Origin: Crambe crambe
Lineage: Eukaryota > Porifera > Demospongiae > Poecilosclerida > Crambeidae
Length of the DNA stretch: 64,000 nucleotides
NCBI GenBank assembly: GCA_963924555.1
Contig: OZ004585.1
Location: forward strand, 7,084,556-7,148,555
Reading direction: 5' to 3'
The notes below the pieces were generated by a model that did not search any database, had not been told where the DNA came from, and saw only the letters and a program-made list of their open reading frames with translations. A program made the translations under genes and the position numbers. Shown one piece after another: positions 1 to 10,315 of this stretch; position 1 is the stretch's first letter, and each line of letters begins with the position of its first letter.

Positions 1-137
1 ACAAAAGAACTCAATAAATTTCCGGTGTGATGCAAAGGGTTTCAGTGAAACCATACAAAGTAGCTACTTTGCCTATCCAGAAATGATTAATAAAAATAAA
101 TAACATGAAACAAGTGTCCCTGGTGCATGCAACATGA

Positions 138-236
138 AACAAGAGCTGAATGGATGAGATTAAGCAAGGATAATACCACCCAGATTCGACTTTATCCTTG
201 CATAATCTCATCCATCTCATCCATTCAACTCTTGTT
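138..236. repeat. Foldback hairpin
   Basis: Two arms of about 35 bases are inverted copies of each other (left arm near AAGAGCTGAATGGATGAG, right arm near CTCATCCATTCAACTCTTG) around a short loop. This is probably a small foldback element. The rest of 1-1016 is AT-rich; I see no gene in it, only a scrap of a dispersed repeat near 262-312 (ATCCCTACATCACCTTCATT) that recurs near 25,650 and 38,750. Confidence 0.6.
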
Positions 237-1016
237 CCAACTCTTTTTTGACCAGTTAACTATTCATCCCTACATCACCTTCATTTATTAGAATAAGTGT
301 ACTTGTTTCTTTTATTTTTAAAAAATTGAATTATTTTGCAGCACTGCATCTATTTTGTGATGCTGTTTTATACAACTGTGACGATAAACTGCAAAGACAA
401 TGACCCACACCACTACATGATGCACAAGGAATACTTCTTTGTATATTTACCACCTGTTATGTATTATTCTTCATGCCACTAAAATATTAATGGGAACTAA
501 AATGGGGAAACAGTTAATCCCATCACATTGCTATGAGATGTCTTATTCTTTAGTTCAGTGATCTCTTCTTGATTGGCTATAGAGTATCAGATGGTAGCTA
601 ACATTTAAAATTTAAATGGTGTGCTATGCTTTTTATTCCACTCCATAGGGCCACTTTGTGTTTCATTAGTTTCTCATTACTACTACAGATGGTTTTGCTC
701 AGACTGATGCAGGTGACCCATTATTAAATTTTTGATAGTTCGTTTCAGTCATTTTCTTGGAAAACCACATGATTTGATACATTTCCCCAAGGAAAAAAAT
801 GTAAAATGACTACTGCTAAACTTGTAGTTACATAACCTCAAAACTATTTTTGAACTTCAATTTTTGAGATTGGTTATTAAATATTATCATGTCACAATAA
901 ACGAACTCTTTCCATGGTTTTGATTTGCTTTCTTCATGGCTGAAGTACCATTACATAATAATTATGCTCTTATAAAGTGGTTAACCTACTAACTCATAAT
1001 AATTATTTGAAGGAAT

Positions 1017-1229
1017 CTTTCTACGCCATTTTGAAGCGCACGTCGGTAGGGGGCAGGGCCTATGGGCGGAGCCACGAAAAATTCAAACTGTTCAGTAGCT
1101 CTGCTAGCTAGGCTTAGGTCTTCCGTTTAATCGTTTAGCTAGCTATTTATTCTTATCTGATGATGTTCCAGTCACTCCTTTCTCAGTTGAAGTGACGGTC
1201 AATGCAAGCATTAAGAAAAAGGATGGAAA
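1017..1229. repeat. Duplicated segment R1 flanking MITE copy 1
   Basis: This stretch, beginning near ACGCCATTTTGAAGCGCACG and containing GGGCGGAGCCACG and GATGATGTTCCAGTCACTCC, recurs at 5,285-5,780 with the same order of blocks, and in both places it leads directly into a copy of the same foldback MITE. The second copy carries about 285 extra bases. The two regions are therefore copies of one longer repeat or of one duplicated locus. Confidence 0.6.
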
Positions 1230-1494
1230 CAAGTGAGCACAAAAAATTTCTTCTAAATAAAAAGGTTAAGTAGGGATAGCCTTAAATCTAGCTGGGCTAT
1301 GTAATGTACTGCAGCCTAGCTCGTATGAAAACAATCCCTACTTTTACAACTGCCATAGCTAGCTATAGGTAGTGGATGTAATGTAGGGATTGTTTTCATA
1401 CGAGCTAGGCTGCAGTACATTACATAGCCCAGCTAGATTTAAGGCTATCCCTACTTAACCTTTTTATTTAGAAGAAATTTTTTGTGCTCACTTG
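1230..1494. mobile_element. Foldback MITE, family 1, intact copy
   Basis: A near-perfect 265-bp inverted repeat runs from CAAGTGAGCACAAAAAATTT to its inverted partner AAATTTTTTGTGCTCACTTG. The arms carry GTAGGGAT blocks and meet at a short centre near 1,350-1,370. There is no coding capacity. The same family is found at 5,781-10,288 (split by a retrotransposon), as a right-end scrap near 5,080-5,135, and as a left end at 41,514. No clear target-site duplication is visible. Confidence 0.8.
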
Positions 1495-1777
1495 TTATTA
1501 TTAGCGATAACACTTTTTAAGATGATGATGTCACTAGTCAAGTTATAGCTGTCAGGTGGCAGTTCCATATTGAATGAACTGCTGGTGTTTTCAAATTTGG
1601 TCAAGGATTGGTACATATTAAATTAATAAAGTAATAAATCAGGCAATAGCAAGATGTACTCCAGGTCAGTTGGAAGAATATTAAGGATGGACTTCATTAA
1701 ATTTTATCGTGTTGCCTGACAAGAGCTGACACATCAACTTGTATACACTACTTTGAATTCAGTGTTTGATATTGCAG

Positions 1778-3506
1778 ATTCACCAACAGAAACAACCAAA
1801 CATACATATCTAGAAGTGGATACTCGACACCTCAGGGTAATTAAAACAGTTAGCTATGTATAATGAAATAGTTAATAGTGTGGCTGTTTTAGGTGGCCAA
1901 AGCTTCATTGGAGAACCAGTTAATTGGAAGGAAGGATACTCCTGTACTAATCAGTGTCAAGAAGATGATTGATATCATGAACAATATTGAAACACTCGTT
2001 CAGTATGTCTTTAAAGATGGCTATCTCTGTTAAAATTGATGCATATGGTCTTTTTAGTGATCCAAGTTCCATTCACTCACTTATGAACGAAGTGCAACTG
2101 ATTCAGCAACAAACTGATGAAATAATCAAATCTACCAAGAGAACAATGGTAGCTATATACTTATCAAATCCATTCTGATTAAAATTACGTATAATGTTTT
2201 CCTTTGTAGGATACAAATGAAAGTAAGGATGTTATCATACCCAAGATTCTCAGCATTTCTCAACAGCTGAAAATATATGCTCTGGTCAAACTAAAACACT
2301 GTGCTGGTAAGTAGCTATGACACAGCTATAACAAAGTAATCACTCATGTAACATGGTCATGCAGTGTGCATTCATTAGTTGGCATGTATGTATATGGTAC
2401 CTCAATATCCAATGTGGTGTCCTTGCACAGATACAGCTAAATGCATTCTATTATAATGTACACAGGAAGTGATGATGATTGGACTGAAGCAGTGGATATG
2501 CTTGTGACTAATGCTAAAGAACTTATGGGCTCCATTAAGGAACTACTAGCAGAAATCGATCAACTCAGAATGCATACTCTTCAGTCTGATGATGGTGGTA
2601 AGTACAGATAGAGTCGGATTGCACATTCTGCCTTATCACCAGTAAATATAAATTTATTACAGTTGAAGGAACACTAAAGTCTATTCGCGTTCACCTTGAC
2701 CTTCTTATATCCGCGATAACTTGCTCAATTCTTGACCAATTTCAAAATTTCAAACACCAGCAGCTAGCTAATTATCTGAGATTTATGATGATGCTTTTTA
2801 TAAGGACTCATTCCTTACCAGTAAGAAGTTAGCTGTATGTCCCATAAGCAAAGTATGGAGCTGCCATTCACCACAAGGAATGTAGTGCGCGCGCATTGCG
2901 CGCGATAGAGCAAAACAATGGCTGCCAGGTGCTACTGATTCTCGAGTAAGTTAGCTAGCTTACGCGAGTAACTGCTGGTTAAAACTAAGAAATATGAATT
3001 ATAGAATAGTTTAGCTAACTAGAAAACTGAATCACAGAATCTTTTAGCTAACTAGATCGATAGAATCAATGAGAAGTCACATTATCAAGTTTAACTACAA
3101 TATTCGAATCACTGCTAAACTTCCCGGCAGTTTAGCTTATACAGAACATACAGAATAATCATTGCTAAACCCTCCAGGAGTTGCTGGGATCAGGAAAGGA
3201 AGGAGCAGGCTTGAGATGTCAGCTAAACCACCCTACCTCTCTGGGGATTGTCCAGTAGAAGACAGGGCAGAAGTCCAGGGAGAGTCATGGCAGGCATGAG
3301 AGAAAGTCATGCAAAAACGAGAAAAGAACTTGATCTAAACTGATAACACGTGGCTTGCCTCCAATTACCCGCGCATACCTCTAGCCATAACTATGTGGCT
3401 AATTGGATTAATACGCGTTCTTACGTAAGCTTACTATACCACAGCTACTTCCGGGGCCAAGGTGAACGCGAATAGACTTTAGTATCTATTGATGACAGAA
3501 TATTAG
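1778..3506 (+). pseudogene. Gene fragment with helical-bundle exons, last exon split by a MITE
   Basis: Six exons can be read by splice signals and phase: 1778-1836, 1893-2002, 2058-2148, 2210-2306, 2466-2597, and 2663-2676 plus 3482-3506. Every junction agrees in codon phase. The encoded segment is rich in amphipathic helices, for example IHSLMNEVQLIQQQTDEI. The first five exons match, one by one and with the same intron phases, those at 22,578-23,321, which lead into a death domain. Here no death-domain exon was found downstream; instead the last exon is interrupted by an 803-bp element at 2677-3479 that brings stops into frame. The fragment enters with an incomplete codon, so the gene begins outside the window. 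It is either a broken paralog or the 5' part of the ankyrin/ROC-COR gene further on. Domain family not recognised; a vinculin/FAT-like four-helix fold is only a guess. Confidence 0.55.
2677..3479. mobile_element. TA-flanked MITE with AAGTCTATTCGCGTTCACCT ends
   Basis: The ends are inverted copies: AAGTCTATTCGCGTTCACCT at the left and its complement at 3,460-3,479. Both sides are flanked by TA (2675-2676 and 3480-3481), as in Tc1/mariner-type insertions. Removing the element and one TA rejoins an open exon whose frame agrees with the exon before it. There is no coding capacity. Related elements or pieces lie at 38,393-38,570 and 61,640-61,790, sharing CTTTCTCAATTCT-type arms. Confidence 0.75.
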
Positions 3507-3765
3507 GTGAGTGATAATGTTGCTGTGCTGAACTATGTAGATCTAATTGATAGGAACACTAGTATCTAAATAATAGGTGAGTGGCAATGATCCATGCAAT
3601 GATATAGGAATTGCATGTTTTGGGGTCAAAGGTCAAAAGTGCGCATGCATATTAAATGTGACATAGCTACCTATCCAAATTTCAATTTATGTTTGTATAA
3701 CACATGAAATTTAGCTGCATTATTACTATTCCTATCACTCCTAGCCTTCCTAATTTCAATAACCA

Positions 3766-4009
3766 CTTAAATCCCTACTTCACTCCCCCTTCAGCAAGTG
3801 AGTCAAGTATCCCCTTACCAAACTCAAGAACCACAGCAATGTTACAAAACTAACCATTTCTACTTCACTCCTTCAATAACCACATGGAGGCCTAGGAGTG
3901 AAGTAGGAATAGTAGTTTCGTAATATTGCTGTGGTTCTTGGTGATGGGTACGGGTTAGGGGTTACTTGACTCACTTGTTGCTGAAGGGGGAGCGAAGTAG
4001 GGATTTAAG
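3766..4009. mobile_element. Foldback MITE
   Basis: A 244-bp imperfect inverted repeat starts CTTAAATCCCTACTTC and ends GAAGTAGGGATTTAAG. The arms share the blocks CAAGAACCACAGCAAT and AGCAAGTGAGTCAAG. No open frame. The flanking 3,507-3,765 and 4,010-4,200 hold nothing I can name. Confidence 0.7.
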
Positions 4010-4202
4010 TTGGGTGATAAGTGTGTTTGCACTCACTTGTTTCCATTTGTAATTAGCTATAGAAAGTCTTATTAGCCATTATGCTACTTTGGAAAGGTGT
4101 TTTTTTTTTGTTTTGTTTTTAATTATAATTAAAGAAAGTAAAATTTTCCTTTGTAAAGTCCTGTGTGACTAGGAATCGTATTAGACATACGTAATTGTAT
4201 AT

Positions 4203-4243
4203 TCAAACTACACTAGTCAAATATTTTACTAGTGTAGTTTGGT
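4203..4243. repeat. Short palindromic hairpin
   Basis: Arms CAAACTACACTAGT and ACTAGTGTAGTTTG surround a loop of about 11 bases. This is probably a remnant of a foldback element. Confidence 0.6.
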
Positions 4244-4417
4244 GATGTCTAAAATTTTCCTGTACAATTTCAATTGTAAAATGTTGTGTATCTCTGCTTC
4301 TTCTGTTGGATAAAGTTTATCTGGCTGAGGAAAGAGCGCTTATGAAATGAAGTTATAGTTCAATAGTACTTTTAAAAATTGTCATGAATCACTATCACTA
4401 TTATCTGAAGCTATTAT

Positions 4418-4990
4418 CACTGCCTAAACCAAGCAGAACACTTTTACACTGACATGAATTAAAGCAGCCTGGTGGGAGGCAGTGATGTAACACTGTAAAA
4501 ATTAAAGTGTGCATAGCACACCAAATTGTCGCAATGTTCACACCAAAATGCATTTTGTGTGAACATTGCGACAATTTGGGTGTGCTATGCACACTTTAGT
4601 TTTTACAGTGAAGGGTTATCATTGAAGGCAGCATAGTTTCGATGTTTGTTCACAGAAACTACTACAGGTAAAAGTACAGACCAACCCTTATGGCCTTTTT
4701 ATTTAGAATAAGTCAAAGAAGATGAATCTATGATGATGGTGATGAACGAATCATAGAAATTTTAGATTTAGATGGCAGCTGGTGCCGATTGTTGACGCTG
4801 TTCTGGACATATCATCATCTTCTGCATTGTTTTCCAGATATAAGAAGTTTAGTTGAGAGCCTATAGCAAGAATAGAAGAATCCAGTTTGTATTGTTCTAA
4901 TGAGAGAAGCCACGCCAAAGGTCATAAGACAGTATAAACTAAAAACTCTTCTTTCTCTTCTACCCTTACTCTACAGGTTCTCAGAAGTCT
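4418..4990. mobile_element. Family-2 element, truncated at the left, plus inverted companion segment
   Basis: 4,418-4,740 matches the right part of the complete family-2 MITE at 11,874-12,170 (GGTGGGAGGCAGTGATGTA, GAAGGCAGCATA, GGCCTTTTTATTTAG), but the left end is missing. 4,740-4,990 matches the reverse complement of about 11,395-11,600 (genomic word CAGCTGGTGCCGATTGTTGA here, inverted there) and ends in a CTTCTTTCTCTTCTACCCTT block that recurs near 21,290 and 25,740. So MITE and neighbour occur together in both places. No gene is visible. Confidence 0.55.
4491..4610. mobile_element. 120-bp palindromic MITE nested in family-2 copy
   Basis: An almost perfect palindrome runs from CACTGTAAAAATTAAAGTG to its inverted partner ending TTTTTACAGTG. 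It sits at the point where the intact family-2 copy reads straight through GATGTAGGGATT, so it inserted into that copy. AA flanks both sides. Confidence 0.75.
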
Positions 4991-5284
4991 AGAGTGAATT
5001 ATTACATCTACAAAGAAGAGAGGAGAATATTCCAAAACCAAAAATTCATTCGCTAACATAAGAAAAAAACGATGTCTAAAATTGACTTTTTATTTCGAAG
5101 AAATTTTTTGCATTCACTTGTAATAATAATAATAATAATCAGATCGACGTACCGGCTTACTGACTGTAGTCATCAAAATTCTGCTTTGGCCATCTGTTAG
5201 AGCGGCACCTAGAGGCTGATCTTTTGCTATTAGTTTTGACTAAGGCTCTACTTCACTATTCGAGCACTCGGAACACTAGCTAAT

Positions 5285-5780
5285 CTTTCGACGCCATTTT
5301 GAAGCGCACGTTGGTAGGGGGCGGGGCTTATGGGCGGAGCCACGTAAGCTTAGCTAGGTCTTCGTTTAGCTAGCTATTATTCTTATCTGATGATGTTCCA
5401 GTCACTCCTTGCTGAATTGCAGTACAGATGCTCATCTTATAGTAGTATTATAGCCAGTACTTGGCTGCAGTGTAGTCAGCTCACTTCACCATGCCATGCA
5501 CATGTCATTAAGCTACATTGCTGTTGCTGTAAAGTTTTATATTAAATAATAGACAAAACTTAAATAGCTAAACAAATTCTTCAACCAGAGACTGTGTATG
5601 TACCTACAAAAGAAAAAAGATAAGGTTTATATAGAGCTGGCTTTGTATAGACTATAGTACTGTAGACTCATGTCAAATTAATAATCACTGCATGCATACT
5701 CTCAGTTGAAGTGACAGTCAATACTGCCACTCAATTCTTTACATACACTAACTTCAAGCACTAAGAAAAAAGGATAGAAA
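5285..5780. repeat. Duplicated segment R2 flanking MITE copy 2
   Basis: Second copy of the segment at 1,017-1,229, with the same order of blocks (GAAGCGCACG, GGGCGGAGCCACG, GATGATGTTCCAGTCACTCC, CTCAGTTGAAGTGAC). Compared with R1 it has about 285 extra bases at 5,419-5,703. Just before it, 5,080-5,135 holds a right-end scrap of MITE family 1 ending in CACTTG followed by TAATAATAAT. Confidence 0.6.
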
Positions 5781-5851
5781 CAAGTGAGCGCAAAAAATTT
5801 CTTCTAAATAAAAGGGTTAAGTAGGGATAGCTTAAAATCTAGCTGGGCTAT

Positions 5852-6089
5852 TGTTATGTAGCTAGGTAGCCGAAGGTTAGTGTGACAGAATACATACAAT
5901 TCTTATGGTTTTTGGAAGGCAACTGAAATACAAAAATAATGACCTTACATAGCTAGCTAGACTTCTAGAAGTTTCTAGAAGGCCTAGAAACACAAAACTC
6001 AACAGCCAACCAGATGACCCATAATATAAAAACAATACATTATTCATGCACATGATCTACATGATACATGACATAGTCAATACATCACA
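5852..6089 (-). repeat. 3' LTR (element direction)
   Basis: 238 bp, TG...CA on the plus strand, read as identical to 9,860-10,097. It holds a TCTAGAAGTTTCTAGAAGGC block. Preceded on the plus strand by GCTAT at 5,847-5,851. Confidence 0.93.
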
Positions 6090-6102
6090 GTTTCCTCTGT
6101 CC
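6090..6102 (-). promoter_or_regulatory. Polypurine tract next to 3' LTR
   Basis: On the minus strand GGACAGAGGAAAC lies directly against the LTR, the usual place for the plus-strand primer. It begins immediately after the pol stop codon (6,103-6,105). It is short for a polypurine tract. Confidence 0.6.
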
Positions 6103-8492
6103 TTATTTAAAACTCGGATCCCAACGATCTGGCGGCTTTCGATTTCTTAGTGGGTATCGTAACATTACTGCTGATGATTCCACTGGCGATGACTCGGTCT
6201 GTTCGATTGGTTGAGAATCGTCCAAGGTTTCAGGAACTGGAATAGGATTGGAACTTTGCACATCCACATTGTCGAATATCTCAGTTTCTGTAACATCAGT
6301 TTCTGTAATGTTTGATTCAGACCTCAATAACTGGTCTACATGACGTTTACTTGTTTTGGATCCAATTTGAACAAGATACGAAGTGGGACCCAATTTTTCA
6401 GTTATTATTCCTGTTATCCACTTTGGATTTCCCTTGGGGTTCTCCACCAACACAGACTGGTTTACATCGAACTCTCTCTCCTTGCATTTCAGGTCATGAT
6501 GGTGCTTTTGTTCAGCTTGCTTAATACCAATTGATGTAGTCAAATCTGGCTTCAACATACTCAGTCTAGTTCGCAGTTGTCGATGAAATAACAACTCGGC
6601 AGGAGCCACAGAGGTTGTTGAATTGGGTGTGCTTCTATAAGTGATGAGAAATCGAGCCAATTTTGTTTCAAGTGTTCCCTCGTCAGCTTTGGCTATTTTC
6701 ATAGCATGTTTAAAAGTCTGGACAAATCTTTCAGCCTCTCCATTTGTTGCGGGATGATATGGTGCTGAACGAATATGCTTGATTCCATTACACTTGAGAA
6801 ATTTTTCAAATTCATATGAAGTGAACTGTGCACCATTATTACTTACTAGCTGTTCCGGTAAGCCATGAGTTGCAAATATCTTTCGGAGTTCTGTAATCGT
6901 TTTCTCCGTAGTGGTGGAAGCCATTGGTATTAATTCTGGCCACTTTGAATGAGCATCAACTACTACCAAAAATGAACTTCCCATGAATGGTCCAGCAAAG
7001 TCTATGTGTAGTCTTTGCCATGGCCGCCGTGGCCATGCCCAAGGATGGAGAGTGGTGGTAGGAGGTTTGTTCTGGTAACTCTGGCAAGAATCACAATCTT
7101 TCGCTATCTTTTCAATTTCTTGATAAATTCCTGGCCACCAAACATGTAATCGAGCCAACGACTTCATCTTTACAATTCCAATATGGCCCGTGTGTAATTC
7201 AGCCAGAACCCAGTCTCTATGCTTTTTCGGTACAATGACTTTCACTCCCCACATCAGACATCCCGCTTCCACTGTCAATTCTTGCCTGCGGATAAAGTAG
7301 GGCTGTAGTTCTGGTTCTACATGCCCCGGCCATCCTTCCAACATGTGGCGTAACACCTTAGATAACACCAAGTCTCGAGCTGTCTCTTGTTTCAATTGGT
7401 CTGGCTTGATGGGTAAAACTCCCAGTTGTTGAACGTTAAATAAAGAAGCATCAGTAGTGGTACTACCACAGAAAAAATCATCATCACTTGGTAGACGTGA
7501 AAGACAATCTGCATTTCCATGTTTATCTGTAGGATGAAAAATCAGGTCATACTGATAAGCAGAAAGTGTAATTGCCCATCTCTGTAATCTGGCAGCAGCT
7601 AGTGCTGGCAACCCTGTTTTTGGTCCTAGAATAGTCGTTAATGGTTTGTGGTCAGTGAAGAGGGTAAATTTTCTTCCATAAATGTACTGGTGGAATTTTT
7701 TTACACCGAAAATAATGGCCAATGCCTCTTTTTCGATCTGAGGATAGTTTTGTTCAGTCTTGGATAAGGTCATTGAACCATAAGCCACTGGTTTCTCTGA
7801 TCCGTCTGGTATAGTGTGGGAAATCACAGCACCCACTCCGTACGGTGAAGCATCACAAGCCATTTTCAATGGTAATGAAGAATCATAATGAACCAACACT
7901 GGTCTAGAAATCAATTGTTCTTTTAGTTTCTGAAATGCCTTCTGACAATCCTTTGACCATTCCCAGTGAACTTCTGACTGCATAAATGAACACTTGGCCC
8001 GCTTCAATCTCAGTCCACTTGTTTCCAATCTTTGAAATACTTCTTCTAATAGTTCTAAATGTTCTCGCTCATTTTCACCCGTCACCAAAATATCATCAAG
8101 ATAACATGTGACCCTTGGAAGGCCCTGTAATATATTTTCCATCGCTTGTTGAAAAATTGCAGGGGCAGAGGCTATCCCAAACGGCAATCTCCTGTATTGA
8201 TATAAACCTTTGTGTGTGTTTATAGTAGTAAATTTTCGATCAGCAGGATTCAAAATCATTTGTTGATATGCCTGAGATAAATCAATTTTTGTAAAAAAAT
8301 TTTACCCCCAGTTAAGACTGTCAAAAGATCTTCAGGTTTTGGAATTGGGTGCTTATCTATTGATAATACTGGGTTAACAGTCACCTTAAAATCTCCACAG
8401 AGCCTCACTGATCCATCTGGCTTAGGAACAGGTACCACAGGAGTAGCCCAGTCACTGTAGTTGACCTTCTCAATTACTCCACTCTGCTCCAA
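6103..8492 (-). pseudogene. Ty3/gypsy pol: reverse transcriptase, RNase H, integrase, damaged
   Basis: Continues gag-pro after an in-frame TGA at 8,493-8,495. The first 78 codons carry the start of the reverse transcriptase, until a frameshift in the A7 run at 8,293-8,299 (plus strand). The second frame (8,259-6,103) has the YLDD catalytic box, RNase H (CDAS and TDHKPL motifs), the integrase HHCC zinc region (HTGHIGI...CDSC) and the integrase core. Two further defects: roughly 65-70 residues that Ty3/gypsy enzymes normally have between the thumb and RNase H are missing in frame at about 7,965/7,966, and the second integrase Asp is Asn (NNG at 6,835-6,840 where SDNG is usual). A GPxSY-type motif follows the core. 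Not expected to give an active enzyme. Confidence 0.88.
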
Positions 8493-9857
8493 TCACTCTA
8501 AATCTCTTTCAATTGTTTCTTTCAATGCATATGGTACGGGACGAGCTCTGAAAAATTTCGGTACAGCATCCGGCTTAACTGCAAGCTTTGCCTGGATTCC
8601 AACCATGGTACCCAATTCATTCTTGAACAGACCTGCATACTTTTGTAAAAGAGAATTCAACTCGGTGGAGACGTACTTGATTTCTTTCCAGTCCAGCTGG
8701 ATAGTGTTAAGCCAATTCCGACCTAACAAAGAGGGACCGTTCCCTTCTACTACTAACAAAGGTAGCTCCACTTTCATTCTCTTGTATTCAACCACCACCA
8801 AGGCTTGTCCTACCACTTGCAGTCTTTCTCCTGAGTAGGTTTTCAGTAGAATTTCTGATTTTTTTAGTTCCACTCCCAATAATTTTTCTTTCCAAGTTTC
8901 CCTTGAAACTATCGTTACAGACGCACCCGTATCAAGAATCATTTCAATAGTGGCTCCATTAATTTTTAAGTCCACTTTGATTCCAGTCTCATTTCCTTCC
9001 TTCAATGTTTCCACAGCAAATAGTCCCCATTCATCTTGAGTTTGCGATGGTGCTTGTTCATCTGGGTTTTGATCCATAGCCGCGACAAATTGGTTAGTGT
9101 GAGATTTGCTCGGTCTCTTAAATTTTGTAGCAACAGCACTTCTCTTCTGATAATCTTTTTCTTGTCGACATACTTTAGCAATATGTCCCTGCTTTCCACA
9201 GTTTCTGCAATTCTGCATTCTAAAGTAACACTTCTCTGATAAATGTCCACTTTTGCCACAACGGTAGCAAGATCGAGTATAATTTTCATTCGTTGCTGCA
9301 ATTTGATGTACGTCATAACTTTTATTTACACCTTGTAGCTCTGAGGCATGTCGACTGACAGCTTCCAATGCCTGGGCAATCTCCTGAGCTCGTGCTAAGG
9401 TAAGGTTTTCCTCAGAAAGCAAGCGTTTCTGTGTCGCCTCACTTCGGATACCACAGACTAACCGATCTCTTAGTACTTCGTTCCTGTAGACAGCCTGGAA
9501 ATCACATGTCTCTGCCAATTTACGCAGTGCTGTCACGTACTGTGCGATACTCTCGCCCTCCTTCTGGTTTCGTCTATGAAATTTGAACCTCTCAGCGATG
9601 ATAATAGGCTTCGGTTTTAAATGAGTCTGTAGAGCGCCTACTAGATCCTTGTAAGTTTTTGTTGAAGGTTTGTCTGGAGACACACAATTCCAAAGTAATT
9701 CATAGGCCTTCTCTCCGATAATGGTGAGAAATGTCGAAACTTTCTTATCGTTCTCTATGCCGTTAGCAATGAAGAATTGGTCGATTCGTTCAACATAAGC
9801 CTCCCAGTTGTTACTATCCGGATCAAATGGTTCAACAGTGCCAATCCTCGTCGCCAT
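8493..9857 (-). pseudogene. Ty3/gypsy gag and protease, ends at a nonsense codon in reverse transcriptase
   Basis: 454 codons from ATG at 9,857. Order: capsid-like region (about 1-190), two CCHC zinc knuckles (CYRCGKSGHLSEKC and CRNCGKQGHIAKVC, about residues 197-232), aspartic protease with ILDTGASV and LLGRNWL (about 300-385), then the N-terminal edge of reverse transcriptase. The frame stops at TGA (8,493-8,495), where the family continues without interruption; a CGA to TGA change would explain it. The start codon lies two bases after the LTR and inside the tRNA primer site. Gag and protease themselves appear intact, so particle formation is possible in principle, but that is inference. 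Confidence 0.9.
9844..9856 (-). promoter_or_regulatory. Primer-binding site matching tRNA-Ser 3' end, overlapping gag start
   Basis: The plus strand reads ATCCTCGTCGCCA, which from my knowledge of metazoan tRNA-Ser(GCT) is its 3' end with CCA; 13 bases match. In element direction it starts two bases after the LTR and includes the last two bases of the gag ATG, so gag codons 1-5 are the primer site. Confidence 0.7.
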
Positions 9858-9859
9858 TT

Positions 9860-10097
9860 TGTTATGTAGCTAGGTAGCCGAAGGTTAGTGTGACAGAATA
9901 CATACAATTCTTATGGTTTTTGGAAGGCAACTGAAATACAAAAATAATGACCTTACATAGCTAGCTAGACTTCTAGAAGTTTCTAGAAGGCCTAGAAACA
10001 CAAAACTCAACAGCCAACCAGATGACCCATAATATAAAAACAATACATTATTCATGCACATGATCTACATGATACATGACATAGTCAATACATCACA
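9860..10097 (-). repeat. 5' LTR (element direction)
   Basis: 238 bp, identical by eye to the LTR at 5,852-6,089. It ends in CA at 10,097, followed by the target duplication GCTAT at 10,098-10,102. It should hold the element's promoter. Confidence 0.93.
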
Positions 10098-10315
10098 GCT
10101 ATATAATGTACTGCAGCCTCATATGAAAACAATCCCTACTTTTACAACTGCCATAGCTAGCTATAGGTAGTGGATGTAAATGTAGGGATTGTTGTCATAT
10201 GAGGCAGCAGTACATTAATAGCCCAGCTAGATTTTAAGCTATCCCTACTTAACCTTTTTATTTAGAAGAAATTTTTTGCGCTCACTTGTTATTATTATAA
10301 TTATGTGAAATATAG

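Larger units (their letters stand above)
5852..10097 (-). mobile_element. Ty3/gypsy LTR retrotransposon, recent but defective
   Basis: A complete 4,246-bp insertion on the minus strand, bounded by two 238-bp LTRs that I read as identical, TG...CA ends, and a perfect 5-bp duplication GCTAT (5,847-5,851 and 10,098-10,102). Order in element direction: LTR, primer site, gag, protease, reverse transcriptase, RNase H, integrase, polypurine tract, LTR, which is the Ty3/gypsy (Metaviridae) order. The coding part is broken in four places (see gag-pro and pol entries). No envelope gene or chromodomain is seen. Identical LTRs show a young insertion, while the coding damage suggests it was copied in trans by a relative. 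Confidence 0.93.
5781..10288. mobile_element. Foldback MITE, family 1, split by a retrotransposon
   Basis: The left part (5,781-5,851) starts CAAGTGAGCGCAAAAAATTT and the right part (10,098-10,288) ends AAATTTTTTGCGCTCACTTG. Together they equal the intact copy at 1,230-1,494. The break lies at GGGCTAT, which reads straight on to AATGTACTGCAG in the intact copy, so the LTR element inserted after this MITE. Confidence 0.85.

Noticed and set aside
1230..1494. Perfect inverted repeat considered as a structured RNA or a microRNA precursor
   Set aside because: The same inverted repeat recurs with transposon-like ends at other sites, so a MITE explains it better.
8293..8299. Homopolymer frameshift in pol considered as programmed frameshifting
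   Set aside because: It lies in the middle of the reverse-transcriptase domain, not at a gag/pol border, and other defects are present, so a mutation is simpler.
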